Notes: a model not told the origin generated them from the letters alone. A stretch of 64,000 bases of DNA from Sphingomonadales bacterium (GCA_019455285.1 JACFMS010000006.1:62001-126000), one strand, 5' to 3'; shown: positions 9,519 to 18,988, counted from the first letter of the stretch. Program-made: numbers and translations.

Positions 9519-11105
9519 TTAAGCCGCCCGGCCCGTCATTTCTTCGCTCAGCCGCAAGGCGCCCGCCGCCTTTACGCGCAGCCTGACCGCGCCGCCCGGC
9601 ACATAGGCGAGCGGCACTTCTTCGATATCGGTAATTTCTACGCCGCGGTTGTCGGCGCCGGCGGCCACCGCGGCTTTGATCGCCTGCTCCTTGGCCTGCG
9701 CCATGGCGGCGTCGCGGCCGATCGCGCCATAGGAAAACACGCCTTCCACTTCGCCGCCGATCTGCGCGATGGAAGCGCCGACGGCATTTGCCACCGCCGC
9801 ATGTTCCGGCACGATGACCTTTGATGTGCCGGCCAGCGGCTGCGACACCAGGATGGAGCCGCCGCCCACCAGCACCAATGGCACCGGTTCGGCGCTGGCC
9901 TTCATGCGATCGATGCCTTCTTCGATCTTGGCGTGAATGAGCGCCACGGCATCCTTGATGAGCTGCGGCGCCAGCCCGGCAAGGCGCGCCCGGTCGCCCA
10001 CATCGGCATAGCCGGCAGCGACGGCGATGTCGGTGGCGGTCAGCGTATCGCCGCCGAAAATCAAGGCTTTCTCCGTGATCCGATAACCGACGGATTGCGG
10101 GCCGATGGTCAGCGGGCGCACTGTCGATACAATGCTGCCGCCGCCCAGCCCCAGCGCCAGAATATCGGGCATGCGGAAATTGGTGCGCACCCCGCCGATG
10201 TCGGAGGTGATGGATGATTCGCGCGGGAAGCCGCCCATAACGACGCCGATATCGGTGGTGGTGCCGCCGATGTCGGCGATGATGGCATCCTTGATGCCCG
10301 ATAGATAGACGGCGCCGCGCATGCTGTTGGTCGGCCCGGAGGCAAACGTCAACACCGGGTATTTTTCCACATAGTCGGCGGCCATCAGCGTGCCGTCATT
10401 CTGGCTGATGAAAAACGGCGCCTTGATATTGAGCTGGCTGAGGGCGTCGCGGAAGGCGTGAACGACGCGCGCCGCCAGATCCGCCAGACTGGCGTTCATG
10501 ATGGCGGCGTTCTCGCGCTCCAAAAGCCCCAGGCGGCCGATCTGGTGCGATAGCGTGACGGCGACGTCGGGAATCTCATTGCGAACGATGGCCTCGGCGC
10601 GGCGTTCCATATCGCCGTTGACCGGCGAAAACAACGAGGCGATCGCCACCGAGCGGATGCCGCCGGCGCGAAAGGAGCGCGCGGCTTCGGCAATGGCGGA
10701 TTCATCCAAGGCGCTATTCAATCTGCCGTCATATTGGTAGCCGCCCCTCACCATGACGCTATGGCCGCCCACCGCCGTCTTGATGTCGTCGGGCCAATCC
10801 ACCATCGGCGGCAAGCCTTTGGTGGCCGGCAGGGCGATGCGAATGACGCCGACATGTTGCAAATACCGCCGCTCGACAAAAGCATTGGTAAACTGCGTGG
10901 TGCCGATCATGACGCATTTGATGTCGGATACTTGCGCCGCCGCCTCATGCATCACGGTCTTGATGGCGTTGATGATGCCGTCGCTGACATTGGCCGTCGT
11001 CGGCGCTTTATAGGCGGCGCGCACCGTGCGGCCCTGCATCAGCACCGCATCCGTATTGGTGCCGCCGACGTCAATGCCTATGCGCAGACTTGAATGCCAG
11101 TCCAT
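9519..11105 (-). CDS. hyuA: Hydantoinase/oxoprolinase family protein (HyuA-type)
   Basis: The 528-residue protein starts MDWHSSLRIGIDVGGTNTDA and shows the ASKHA-type ATP-binding motifs of the hydantoinase A family: IGIDVGGTNTDAVL, IGTTQFTNAFVERR near residue 65, and IADIGGTTTDIGVV near residue 265. Members hydrolyse hydantoins, 5-oxoproline or related rings with ATP. No HyuB partner is encoded nearby, which is unusual for classical oxoprolinases but known among single-chain relatives. I chose the ATG at 11105 over an in-frame TTG at 11114. It is the first enzyme gene after the regulator, behind a 237-base gap containing an inverted repeat. Confidence 0.87.
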   Translation of the reverse strand: MDWHSSLRIGIDVGGTNTDAVLMQGRTVRAAYKAPTTANVSDGIINAIKTVMHEAAAQVSDIKCVMIGTTQFTNAFVERRYLQHVGVIRIALPATKGLPPMVDWPDDIKTAVGGHSVMVRGGYQYDGRLNSALDESAIAEAARSFRAGGIRSVAIASLFSPVNGDMERRAEAIVRNEIPDVAVTLSHQIGRLGLLERENAAIMNASLADLAARVVHAFRDALSQLNIKAPFFISQNDGTLMAADYVEKYPVLTFASGPTNSMRGAVYLSGIKDAIIADIGGTTTDIGVVMGGFPRESSITSDIGGVRTNFRMPDILALGLGGGSIVSTVRPLTIGPQSVGYRITEKALIFGGDTLTATDIAVAAGYADVGDRARLAGLAPQLIKDAVALIHAKIEEGIDRMKASAEPVPLVLVGGGSILVSQPLAGTSKVIVPEHAAVANAVGASIAQIGGEVEGVFSYGAIGRDAAMAQAKEQAIKAAVAAGADNRGVEITDIEEVPLAYVPGGAVRLRVKAAGALRLSEEMTGRAA

Positions 11106-11141
11106 GAAGCGCAAAACCCCAGCCCGTCATTGAAATTCAAG

Positions 11142-11194
11142 ATTAGGAATATTTTTTAGCCGCCCGTTATTATTGGGCAGGGAGTATTCCTAAT
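11142..11194. promoter_or_regulatory. Candidate operator: widely spaced 10-bp inverted repeat upstream of hyuA
   Basis: ATTAGGAATA (11142-11151) and its exact reverse complement TATTCCTAAT (11185-11194) lie 43 bp apart, about four helical turns, 37-89 bases upstream of the hyuA-type start. A short GCCC/GGGC hairpin lies between them. The rest of the gap (11115-11351) has no convincing gene. The adjacent MalT-like regulator is the natural candidate to bind here; that is inference. Confidence 0.35.
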
Positions 11195-11351
11195 TGTCGG
11201 ACGGCAAAACAGACATCGCGGCGGGTGGGAAGGCTGTTTTAAGGGAGGATGGAGGTGGGGCGGCGGCGAATAGACGCCCCCCTCGAAAGGGGGATATTTT
11301 TTATAGAAAACTATTATTTATCAATATATTAATTGGTGAAATTATCGGCGA

Positions 11352-14135
11352 TCAAAGCACCCCCTTGCGCTGCGCTTCACGCACGGCTTCGGTGCGCGAG
11401 GAGACGCGCAGCTTCGCGTAAATGCTCTTCAAGTGATATTTGACGGTATTTTCCGTCATATTGAGAATGCGGCCGATCATCTTGTCCTGATATCCTTCTT
11501 CAAGCTGGCGCAGCACATCCAATTCCCGCGGGGTGAGCCGGCCGGGGCTGGGCGGACGGTGCTCCTGGTTCAATTCCTGCAAAAGCGTGGCGGCATAAGT
11601 CTTGACGCTCCTATACGGCTCCGCCATCGGTGCGCGGCGGATAAAGTGACGCAAGAGAGCGGCGCAACCGTCGCGCTCCTCATGGAAAATGCGCACATAT
11701 CCGGTTTCCCGGCACTGCGCCAGAACCCCGGCCAACAGATCAATGGCGGCTTCATGATCCCCTGCCGCATGAAGCGCCAACGCCCGCATGGCGCTGATGC
11801 GAATGTTGGCCCGGATATTGCCCGAGCGCTGAAAGATAGCGGAAATGCGGCCAAGTTCATCGACAGCGTCCCGCGGCCGACCCGTACGCAGGGCAAGCGC
11901 CGCGCGGGCGAGAAAGACCAGCTCCTGCTCGCGCCAGGTGGTATCGCTTTCGGTGACGCTAAAGTAGCCGTCCAGCCGCCAGTCGATGGCGGCTGAGATT
12001 TCCGTTGCCCGCTCCACCAGTCCCGCGCGGGCCAAGAACAGCATCTCCGCCGCCCGCAGAAAGGTCATAAGTCCGGACAGACCGCGATTGTCGGCATCGT
12101 GTTGAGCCTTGGCGACAATGCTTAAGGCGCTTTCCGGTCCCTTGTCGACGAAAGCAAGGGAAGCGGCGGTCAGACAGGCGGACGCATAGATATCCATCCA
12201 GGCTTCCATCGTCTGCAGCCGGCCGAGAACGCTGGCCACGTGATGGCGCGCCACGGTCAACTCGTTGCGTTCATAATGCAGTTCCGCCACCAAGGGATGT
12301 ATCAACAGCGGCTTGCTGCGGTCGGAAGAAAAATACTGCTGGGTAATAGTCTTGGCTTCAAGATAGCTGGCTGATGCCGCCGCCGGCTTGCCTTGCGCGA
12401 AGGCGATAACGCCGAGATGTAGGTGAACGAACACCACGCCATGCCAGACCTGTTCGCGGCTATAATGGGCGAGCGCCTCCAGACCATATCGCCGCGCCTT
12501 TTCGAAATGACCGCGCTGGTGACAGGACAGACAGAGCAGGGTTTTGACATGCCCGGCGTAGAATTCGCTTTCCCGATAGGCTTCGCCGAGAATCTTCTCG
12601 TAATAGGTCAGATAAGTATCGCTGACGGCGCGGCAATCGTTGACCTGCAGGGTCGCCTCGACCATCAGGGCATCGCTGCGTAGCGCCGTCGTATCGCCGC
12701 TGTCGCGATCGCGGGTAAAATCAGCGGTGGTTTCCCGCACGCGGTGAAACAGGGCACGGGCATCGGCCATGCGGCCTTCCTTGAGCAGCACCAGGGCGCG
12801 CAACAACGCCAGACGCGGACAGCGGTCGAGCAGATCCTGGGATAACAGCCGGCTGACCGACTGTGAAATCGCCAGACCATGGCGCAGCCAAATCTGGACG
12901 CCGCCCGCCGCCTCGATGATCTGCGCCTCCAGCTCCCGGTCGCCGGCTTGGTCGGCCTGCCTGATGGCCGGCAACAGGCGTCCGGTGCGCGCGTACCAGC
13001 GCGCCGCCTTGTCATGCAGCTCCGCCTTCCGGGCCGGGGAAGCGCGCGCCAATTCCAGCAGCAGAAATTCCTTCAATATGGGGTGCAGGCGATAGATGCC
13101 GTCGCTGCCTTCATGGGGCAGCAAAAACGGCCGCAACGGTTCGCAATTCAACAGCGCCGACCAATCGGCCAATGGCCCGCACACTTCGCGAATGTCCTGA
13201 TCCGAGAGATGCAGCAACACCGCCGTATCCATCAACAGCGTGCGCACCTCTGCCGGGAAGGCGCGCACCACCTGTTCCGACAAATATTCAATGATTTCTT
13301 CCGTCAACCCCGAGATCGCCGTGATGCCGGCAAGCCGCGCCGGGTCCTGGTTGATCCAGGAACGCAGCAACTGCAGGGCGACCGGCCAGCCTTGCGTCAA
13401 TTCCTCAACCCGCTGGATGTCAGACTTGGACAGGCGGCCGTGAAAGATCTCCTCGATCTCGGCCGGCGTGAAACGCAATTGTGCGGGCCTGATTTCCTGC
13501 AGGCGGCCCTGGGCATGCAACTGCGCCTGCGCCAAGCGCGGTCGGGTTCGGCTGGCGATCAGCAGGTGAAAATTCGCCGGCGCCAATCGAATCAAGGGGG
13601 CTATGACCGAGGCAATCGCGGCATCGTCCAACATCTCAAAATCATCGAGGACCAGCAGCACCTTGCCATCCGTATCGGCGATGATGTTCAAGAGCATGCC
13701 GAGCGCGGCCTTGGGCGACAGATCGGGCAGGGTTTCGATAAGCTGACGCAAGCGGTCGCTAACCGGCAGGCCGCCTTTGGTCAGCGCATAGACGATGTAT
13801 GTCAGGAGAATGGTCGGGCTGTTATCGTCCTCATCCAGAAACAGCCAGCCGACGGTATGGCCGCGGGCCATCAGCCGATCGCGCCATTGCGCCAGAAGCG
13901 TGCTTTTGCCATAGCCGCCCGGTGCCTCCAGCAGGGTCACGGTTTTGACCACGCAGGCCGCCAGCATCAAGCCGAGCGCTTGACGGGAAATCAGGAAAGC
14001 CGGCTGATTGACGGGTATCACTTTCGAGGTAATGAGCCAATCGGCGAAGGACAAGCCATGACGGTCTGGAGTTACCGACCCGCCTTCCGGCCGATGGGGG
14101 CTGTCGTTGTTGGGGTTGGCGCCCATGAGATACAT
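11352..14135 (-). CDS. MalT-like LuxR-family ATP-dependent transcriptional regulator
   Basis: The 927-residue protein has an N-terminal STAND-type NTPase with Walker A APGGYGKSTLLAQW near residue 72 and Walker B VLLVLDDFE near 154. A long helical TPR-like middle follows, and then a C-terminal LuxR helix-turn-helix with LTPRELDVLRQLEEGY and NTVKYHLKSIYAKL. MalT relatives bind an inducer and ATP, oligomerise and activate catabolic operons. It lies at the head of the hydantoin-type cluster on the same strand and so is its likely activator. The inducer cannot be deduced. Confidence 0.9.
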   Translation of the reverse strand: MYLMGANPNNDSPHRPEGGSVTPDRHGLSFADWLITSKVIPVNQPAFLISRQALGLMLAACVVKTVTLLEAPGGYGKSTLLAQWRDRLMARGHTVGWLFLDEDDNSPTILLTYIVYALTKGGLPVSDRLRQLIETLPDLSPKAALGMLLNIIADTDGKVLLVLDDFEMLDDAAIASVIAPLIRLAPANFHLLIASRTRPRLAQAQLHAQGRLQEIRPAQLRFTPAEIEEIFHGRLSKSDIQRVEELTQGWPVALQLLRSWINQDPARLAGITAISGLTEEIIEYLSEQVVRAFPAEVRTLLMDTAVLLHLSDQDIREVCGPLADWSALLNCEPLRPFLLPHEGSDGIYRLHPILKEFLLLELARASPARKAELHDKAARWYARTGRLLPAIRQADQAGDRELEAQIIEAAGGVQIWLRHGLAISQSVSRLLSQDLLDRCPRLALLRALVLLKEGRMADARALFHRVRETTADFTRDRDSGDTTALRSDALMVEATLQVNDCRAVSDTYLTYYEKILGEAYRESEFYAGHVKTLLCLSCHQRGHFEKARRYGLEALAHYSREQVWHGVVFVHLHLGVIAFAQGKPAAASASYLEAKTITQQYFSSDRSKPLLIHPLVAELHYERNELTVARHHVASVLGRLQTMEAWMDIYASACLTAASLAFVDKGPESALSIVAKAQHDADNRGLSGLMTFLRAAEMLFLARAGLVERATEISAAIDWRLDGYFSVTESDTTWREQELVFLARAALALRTGRPRDAVDELGRISAIFQRSGNIRANIRISAMRALALHAAGDHEAAIDLLAGVLAQCRETGYVRIFHEERDGCAALLRHFIRRAPMAEPYRSVKTYAATLLQELNQEHRPPSPGRLTPRELDVLRQLEEGYQDKMIGRILNMTENTVKYHLKSIYAKLRVSSRTEAVREAQRKGVL

Positions 14136-14247
14136 GCACCGTTCACGGCTGATTTTGCTTTACCGTCTCTTTTGAAATATAGGCTAGAACAATCGGAAAT
14201 CCTATTCAATCTTTCCCTTCGGGCAACATCGACGATATAAAATAATC

Positions 14248-14269
14248 AGCCGGCCCCGAAGGGCCGGCT
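14248..14269 (-). terminator. Rho-independent terminator of the orphan gene
   Basis: Perfect 9-bp arms AGCCGGCCC and GGGCCGGCT close a 4-base loop (TTCG on the minus strand, a very stable tetraloop). On the minus strand they are followed by GATTATTTTATA. The hairpin lies 27 bases past the stop of the 719-residue orphan gene. Confidence 0.8.
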
Positions 14270-14296
14270 GTAGTGACAAGTGACAGAGCGCAATGC

Positions 14297-16456
14297 CTAG
14301 TCCTCTATCTCCCCTCTGATGATCTGCGGATCGGTATAATCTTGGCCGAGACAGCCGATCTCGCCAAGCCAATATTCCAACTCACGCTGCTTGATGGCGA
14401 AAGTGCAGCCGTAAATATGAATCGGCGCAAAGGGAATCGTGTTGGCGATACGCAATCCCACTCGCTCCCGCTTCGGCTTTTTTGTGTTCGTGTTTACCAC
14501 ATCTCGCATTTCGAAGCGGCGATAGGCAGCGGTATCAATGCCAAATTTCTCAAATAGCGCGATACATGCTTCCTTTTCGGTGATGATATCCCAAGCGGTA
14601 ACCTGGCAATTCAATAGCGGAACTTGGGGGCCAACCAGCGTCTGGAAATAGATCGTTTGATTCTGACACCGATTCGGAGTGGACGACTCATAGACGCGCT
14701 TGATGAGATTATTGCGGGTGTCATGATCCTTGTCTGAAATAAGCCCCGGCAGATCTTCCATCAGATCATTCTTATTATAAAGATTGGTGGGCAGTTCGCC
14801 ATGCAAGGCGGCCCCCGGGAGAATCAGGTTGATGATGTTGGCCGTGGTTACCGCGTCGATGTAGGTGTTGAAATCCGGCGAAATGAAGCCCAAATCCACA
14901 TCATCATAATTACCCTGGCCTATGTAGCGGCCATTCTCATCAACGGTGAGAATGCTATAGGCCTCTATGCACATGGAGACATAATTTCTCTGGTCCTCGC
15001 TGGGACTTGGAACATAGACATATTGGCCGTCATGCGGCTCATAATAGAGAATTTGGCCGCCATTGAAGCCGTATCGGTACTCCTCGCCAATTTTTTTGCA
15101 GATCAACCTACGCAGATCTATGATGAGAGGTTGGTTCTTGTGACATTGGTAGGCCAAGATGGCGCGAAATGGGCCATAGAATACATGGGTTGGATAGGAA
15201 ACTTCCAACTGCTTGATCTTGAATGGCTGCATGATTTGCTTATAGATCGATACTGTAAGCTTGTTTTGATGTTGCGTATCATCGACGATCGCGCCGCTTT
15301 CCGGATCAAATTCCACACCTTCCTCCAGGCAGGAATACTTCACGACGTATTTCATATAGTTATAGGGGCACTCCGCGATCGTGGACACAACCCCTCTGCG
15401 AACCTGCTCCGGCATCGTTACATCGATGTCTTCGGGAACCGAGGACAGGCCGAAGCAATCCATATGACGGATATGACGGAGCGTGTATATCTTGCAGCAG
15501 GTCAGATACCGCAGGGCGGTGTGCGGTGAAAAAATATCAAGCTTCCAGTTCTTGATGAAATTTTCCGCTCTCGTGCAGATGCGCAAGAAATTGACAGCGC
15601 CCTTCTCATCTTCCACCATGGAAGGGGCGGTGAAGAGTTCTTGCAGAAAATTATCCAGCAACTTTGCCTTCTTCTCCCAGAAAGCCGGATAGCCTCCAAT
15701 CTTTTTGGGTTTCTCTTTATTATAGGATGTCACCCAGTCCTTATATGTTCGAAACATCTCGAACTGTTGCATAGAGACCAGATTTAGCCGATTTTCGGCA
15801 TAACAGGCGATGGCGTTTTCGATGCCGTCAATTGAATAATACGTCAGCAGATGGCCCCATAAGTCATTATATAGATCAAGAACGAAGGGCACTCGCCACT
15901 GACAGCCGGCGTCGTTGATGGCGGCGTCAAGATTGTGCAGATTCCCAGACAAGAGATCGTAAATGGCCTCCGCCGCGCAATATTCATAAAAGCGCTCCAG
16001 GTAGATCGAGGCATAGTCGTGACCAACCTCTACAATCTCGACCTTTTTCTTGATCTTCGGCTTTTTCCCTTTGAGCGGCTTTGATGGATTGCGTTCTTCT
16101 TCCGCTATCCTCTCCACGCAAATATTAAAGAACTCCACGATAAGTTTGATGTGATAGTCTCCGCTCACCGAGCTAGTGGCGACATTTTTTTTCGCATCCG
16201 TCAACCACGCCCGCAATTTTGCCGCCACCCGCGGATCGCACTGATCGATCTTGTTCTCCGTCAAGTTTCCCGGATGCAACTTTCCGGCCTCCGATTCTGA
16301 CGGACGCTGTTCGAGCAGGCTGCGCAGCATTACTTCCGCGATATGGCGCAGCTGATCCGTGTAGTCTTTTTCTAGGGAGCTTCCGGGATTCCTAAGCTTT
16401 GCCAAATCCAAACTCTGTTGGCCGAGAATCACGGCAAGAAAATCATCTTCATTCAT
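14297..16456 (-). CDS. Large protein of unknown function (719 residues)
   Basis: I do not recognise a family. The chosen ATG at 16456 (MNEDDFLAVILGQQS) has GGAGATAT just upstream; the frame stays open to 16693, but that extension is basic, alanine/serine-rich and has no ribosome site. There is no signal peptide or membrane segment. A lysine-rich linker (KGKKPKIKKK, about residues 129-138) separates an acidic helical N-terminal region from a large mixed part rich in Tyr, Cys and Asn, unlike the Ala/Arg-rich neighbours. The DNA is visibly richer in A+T than its flanks. It stands alone with its own terminator, between unrelated genes. Horizontal acquisition is likely; function is unknown. Confidence 0.75.
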   Translation of the reverse strand: MNEDDFLAVILGQQSLDLAKLRNPGSSLEKDYTDQLRHIAEVMLRSLLEQRPSESEAGKLHPGNLTENKIDQCDPRVAAKLRAWLTDAKKNVATSSVSGDYHIKLIVEFFNICVERIAEEERNPSKPLKGKKPKIKKKVEIVEVGHDYASIYLERFYEYCAAEAIYDLLSGNLHNLDAAINDAGCQWRVPFVLDLYNDLWGHLLTYYSIDGIENAIACYAENRLNLVSMQQFEMFRTYKDWVTSYNKEKPKKIGGYPAFWEKKAKLLDNFLQELFTAPSMVEDEKGAVNFLRICTRAENFIKNWKLDIFSPHTALRYLTCCKIYTLRHIRHMDCFGLSSVPEDIDVTMPEQVRRGVVSTIAECPYNYMKYVVKYSCLEEGVEFDPESGAIVDDTQHQNKLTVSIYKQIMQPFKIKQLEVSYPTHVFYGPFRAILAYQCHKNQPLIIDLRRLICKKIGEEYRYGFNGGQILYYEPHDGQYVYVPSPSEDQRNYVSMCIEAYSILTVDENGRYIGQGNYDDVDLGFISPDFNTYIDAVTTANIINLILPGAALHGELPTNLYNKNDLMEDLPGLISDKDHDTRNNLIKRVYESSTPNRCQNQTIYFQTLVGPQVPLLNCQVTAWDIITEKEACIALFEKFGIDTAAYRRFEMRDVVNTNTKKPKRERVGLRIANTIPFAPIHIYGCTFAIKQRELEYWLGEIGCLGQDYTDPQIIRGEIED

Positions 16457-16789
16457 CACATATCTCCAATCTTTGCTGCGGCGAAAGGCCGCGCAGGACA
16501 TCAAACCGACGGATCGGCGGGTTGCCGAAAGACGAGAGGAGATGGAATGTGTGATGGGTTTTATGACGACAAATGCGGCGGTCAGAGTCGTGGTCTTAGC
16601 GCCGATTGTCACCTCTACCTTGAATTGTAAATTGATGCTTTTCGTCGCCAACCCAAGGCTGGCGGCGGCATGCCGCCGGGACTGCGGCGGCACCGGCGCG
16701 CCGCCCCATCGGACGCCGAAAATTTATATATTATTGGATATGCCGCGTTTATTTATCGTGGGGGAGAAGCGGATGGACCGGCCCCGGGG
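16457..16789. other. Intergenic region between the orphan gene and the IalB-like gene
   Basis: This 333-base gap must hold the orphan's promoter, but I see no convincing -35/-10 pair. A GC-rich dyad of GCCGCC/GGCGGC repeats lies around 16660-16705, next to an AT-rich stretch at 16720-16740. The frame open on the minus strand to 16693 is not credible as coding sequence. Confidence 0.4.
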
Positions 16790-17311
16790 TCAATAGCAGG
16801 CCTTAGTGATGGCGTTTAAAGCCGCCGAGAAGCCGTTTAAGGAATAGCGGTCGGAGGTCTTGGTGCCCCGCACCGATTCGCCCTCGACGACGATCTTGCT
16901 GCCCTTTTTCATGGCCGCGGTCATTTCCTGATCCTGCTTATCGTCATAGGCCCAGGCGCGGTCGCCATCGGTAAACAGGCGGAAGCTCCTCTTATCGATG
17001 CGGGCGGTGGCCACGCTGTCCTTCTTGAAGGGATAGCCCACCACCACGTTGACCTGGTTCCGGATCTTGGCCTGCGGCCAGTGGGTGATGATGATGTAAA
17101 TTTCCCCCCGCTTGACGCTTTTCGGGGCCGTTTCCTTGGGCACGGAGATCATATAACAGTTCTTTTCGCCCTTATCGCGACGCTCCACGAAGGCGTCCCA
17201 GTCGCGAAACCCGCCCAGGAACTCCCGGCCCTTGGCGGCGGCCGGCGAGGCGCCTAGCGCCAGGCAGATAGCGCCAAGCAGAAAAGCTGATTTTACACCT
17301 ATATGCGCCAT
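16790..17311 (-). CDS. Invasion-associated locus B (IalB) family exported protein
   Basis: The 173-residue protein has a clear signal peptide (hydrophobic LLGAICLALGAS, cleavage after PAAA near residue 26). A mature domain follows with the IalB-type pattern WDAFVERRD...CYMISVP, VVVGYPFKKDS and a C-terminal alanine-rich TKACY. Two cysteines (near residues 52 and 172) could form a disulfide in the periplasm. IalB proteins are common in Alphaproteobacteria, and outside Bartonella their role is poorly known. It appears to be a single-gene unit. Confidence 0.75.
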   Translation of the reverse strand: MAHIGVKSAFLLGAICLALGASPAAAKGREFLGGFRDWDAFVERRDKGEKNCYMISVPKETAPKSVKRGEIYIIITHWPQAKIRNQVNVVVGYPFKKDSVATARIDKRSFRLFTDGDRAWAYDDKQDQEMTAAMKKGSKIVVEGESVRGTKTSDRYSLNGFSAALNAITKACY

Positions 17312-17548
17312 GGTTTATGAAAAGCTCCGATTTTGCCTCTGCCTAGATGTAAACTTTGTCGGAATTTTGATGGCATTCGCCACGCCGTCCCGGCATTGAT
17401 AGGTTGGCGCTATAAAAAGCATAGAAAGAAAGACTTTGACAAGACCAAGTGCGGCCGACACGGTGGCCCCGCTGGTTTTTGTTGAGATTTTGCCGCCATC
17501 GAAGTAGGTAAGGCCCGATTATTAGGAAATGGGAGGCGCTTTTTAGTC

Positions 17549-18250
17549 ATGAAAAAGGTTTATGCGGATGCGGCCTCGGCCCTCGCCGGGCTGCTCAAAG
17601 ACAACATGACGATCATGGCCGGGGGGTTCGGGCTGTGCGGCATCCCGGAAAACCTCATCCTGGCGATCAAGGAATCCGGGGTGAAGGGACTGACCGCCAT
17701 CTCCAACAACGCCGGGGTCGACGGCTTTGGGCTGGGGGTGCTCCTGAACACCCGGCAGATCGCCAAGATGATTTCCTCCTACGTGGGCGAGAACAAGGAG
17801 TTCGAGCGCCAGTATCTGGCCGGTGAGTTGCAGCTTGAATTCAACCCCCAGGGCACGCTGGCCGAGCGCATCCGCGCCGGCGGCGCCGGCATCCCCGCCT
17901 TCTACACCAAGACCGGCGTCGGCACTCTGGTGGCCGAGGGCAAGGAATTGAAGGACTTCAACGGCGAAACCTATGTCATGGAAACCGGCCTGGTGGCTGA
18001 CTTGGCCATCGTCAAGGCCTGGAAGGGCGACAAGGAAGGCAACCTCATCTACAGAAAGACGGCGCGCAACTTCAACCCGATGATGGCCACCGCCGGCCGC
18101 GTCACCGTGGCGGAAGTGGAGGAGTTGGTGGAAGTGGGCGAGCTCGACCCCGACTGCATCCACACCCCCGGCATTTTCGTCGACCGGATCATCAAGGGCA
18201 CAAATTACGAAAAGCGGGTCGAGCAGCGTACCGTCCGCAAACGGGCGTAA
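17549..18250 (+). CDS. scoA: 3-oxoacid CoA-transferase subunit A
   Basis: The 233-residue protein shows the alpha-subunit CoA-binding motif [13 protein letters not shown] near residue 28 and [15 protein letters not shown] near 110. With the B subunit it moves CoA from succinyl-CoA (or acetyl-CoA) to acetoacetate or a similar 3-oxoacid in ketone-body and short-chain acid use. GGGAGG precedes the ATG. The B gene follows 15 bases later, so the two form an operon. Donor specificity (Sco versus Ato type) cannot be fixed by eye. Confidence 0.92.
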   Translation: MKKVYADAASALAGLLKDNMTIMAGGFGLCGIPENLILAIKESGVKGLTAISNNAGVDGFGLGVLLNTRQIAKMISSYVGENKEFERQYLAGELQLEFNPQGTLAERIRAGGAGIPAFYTKTGVGTLVAEGKELKDFNGETYVMETGLVADLAIVKAWKGDKEGNLIYRKTARNFNPMMATAGRVTVAEVEELVEVGELDPDCIHTPGIFVDRIIKGTNYEKRVEQRTVRKRA

Positions 18251-18265
18251 GGGAAGGAGAGGACA

Positions 18266-18910
18266 ATGGCGTGGACACGCGATCAGATCGCCGAACGGGC
18301 AGCGCGGGAGTTGCAGGACGGCTTTTACGTCAACCTCGGCATCGGCATTCCGACGCTGGTGGCGAACTACATCCCGGCGGGCATGAAGGTGACGCTGCAA
18401 TCGGAAAACGGCATGTTGGGCATGGGGCCGTTTCCTTATGAGGGCGAGGAAGACCCCGACCTCATCAACGCCGGCAAGCAGACCATCACCGAGCTGCCGC
18501 AGACCAGCTATTTCTCCTCCGCCGACAGCTTTGCCATGATCCGCGGCGGCCATATCGACTTATCCATTCTGGGGGCGATGGAAGTTTCAGAACACGGCGA
18601 TCTCGCCAACTGGATGATCCCCGGCAAGATGGTCAAGGGCATGGGCGGCGCCATGGACCTGGTGGCGGGCGTCAAGCGCGTGGTGGTGATCATGGAACAC
18701 GCCTCCAAGGACGGCGCGGCGAAAATCAAGAAGCAGTGCGCGCTGCCGCTGACCGGCGTTCGCGTGGTGGACCGCATCATCACCGATCTGTGCGTCATGG
18801 ACGTGACCGAGGATGGCCTGGTCCTCTCCGAACTCGCGCCCGGCGTCAGCATTGATGAAGTAAAGACCAAAACCGAAGCGCCGTTCAAGGCGGCAGCGGG
18901 AGTGAAGTAA
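18266..18910 (+). CDS. scoB: 3-oxoacid CoA-transferase subunit B
   Basis: The 214-residue protein contains [12 protein letters not shown] near residue 50, where the glutamate is the catalytic residue that forms the CoA thioester in this family, and [15 protein letters not shown] near 92. It pairs with the A subunit encoded just upstream. AAGGAGAGG precedes the ATG. A palindromic repeat follows the stop codon and may act as the terminator. Confidence 0.92.
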   Translation: MAWTRDQIAERAARELQDGFYVNLGIGIPTLVANYIPAGMKVTLQSENGMLGMGPFPYEGEEDPDLINAGKQTITELPQTSYFSSADSFAMIRGGHIDLSILGAMEVSEHGDLANWMIPGKMVKGMGGAMDLVAGVKRVVVIMEHASKDGAAKIKKQCALPLTGVRVVDRIITDLCVMDVTEDGLVLSELAPGVSIDEVKTKTEAPFKAAAGVK

Positions 18911-18912
18911 GC

Positions 18913-18988
18913 GTAGCGTGGGTCAAGCGATAGCGGACCCACGATCCATCTTATAAAATCGTGGGTTTGCTTCGCTAACCCACGCTAC
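18913..18988. repeat. REP-like palindromic element, copy 1
   Basis: A long imperfect inverted repeat: GTAGCGTGGGT at the left end matches ACCCACGCTAC at the right end. Inner arms contain GGACCCACGAT and ATCGTGGGTT around an AT-rich loop. The same unit, GTGGGTCAAGCGA-AGCGGACCCACGA, recurs at 35938-35972 and in part at 25661-25740. It fills the gap after the CoA-transferase genes and could also terminate transcription. Confidence 0.75.

Noticed and set aside
11278-11293. CCCCCT/AGGGGG hairpin followed by ATATTTTTTAT
   Set aside because: It looks like a plus-strand terminator, but no plus-strand gene precedes it; on the minus strand there is no T-run, so I did not assign it.
11194-11421. 75-codon plus-strand frame in the gap before hyuA
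   Set aside because: No ribosome site, low-complexity start and overlap with the real regulator gene.
12879-14240. A 453-codon plus-strand frame opposite the MalT-like regulator
   Set aside because: Glutamine/arginine-rich shadow of a GC-rich gene; the minus-strand frame has full Walker and LuxR motifs.
16457-16693. 79-residue N-terminal extension of the orphan protein
   Set aside because: No ribosome site at its start, and a Shine-Dalgarno sequence sits at the internal ATG; the composition differs from the rest of the protein.
17435-17447. TTGACAAGACCAA before the CoA-transferase genes as an FNR box
   Set aside because: The second half-site is wrong (CCAA, not TCAA) and no -10 at the expected distance was seen.
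17543-18553. A 336-codon minus-strand frame opposite the CoA-transferase genes
   Set aside because: It spans both real genes antisense, is His/Gly/Leu-rich and has no recognisable domain.
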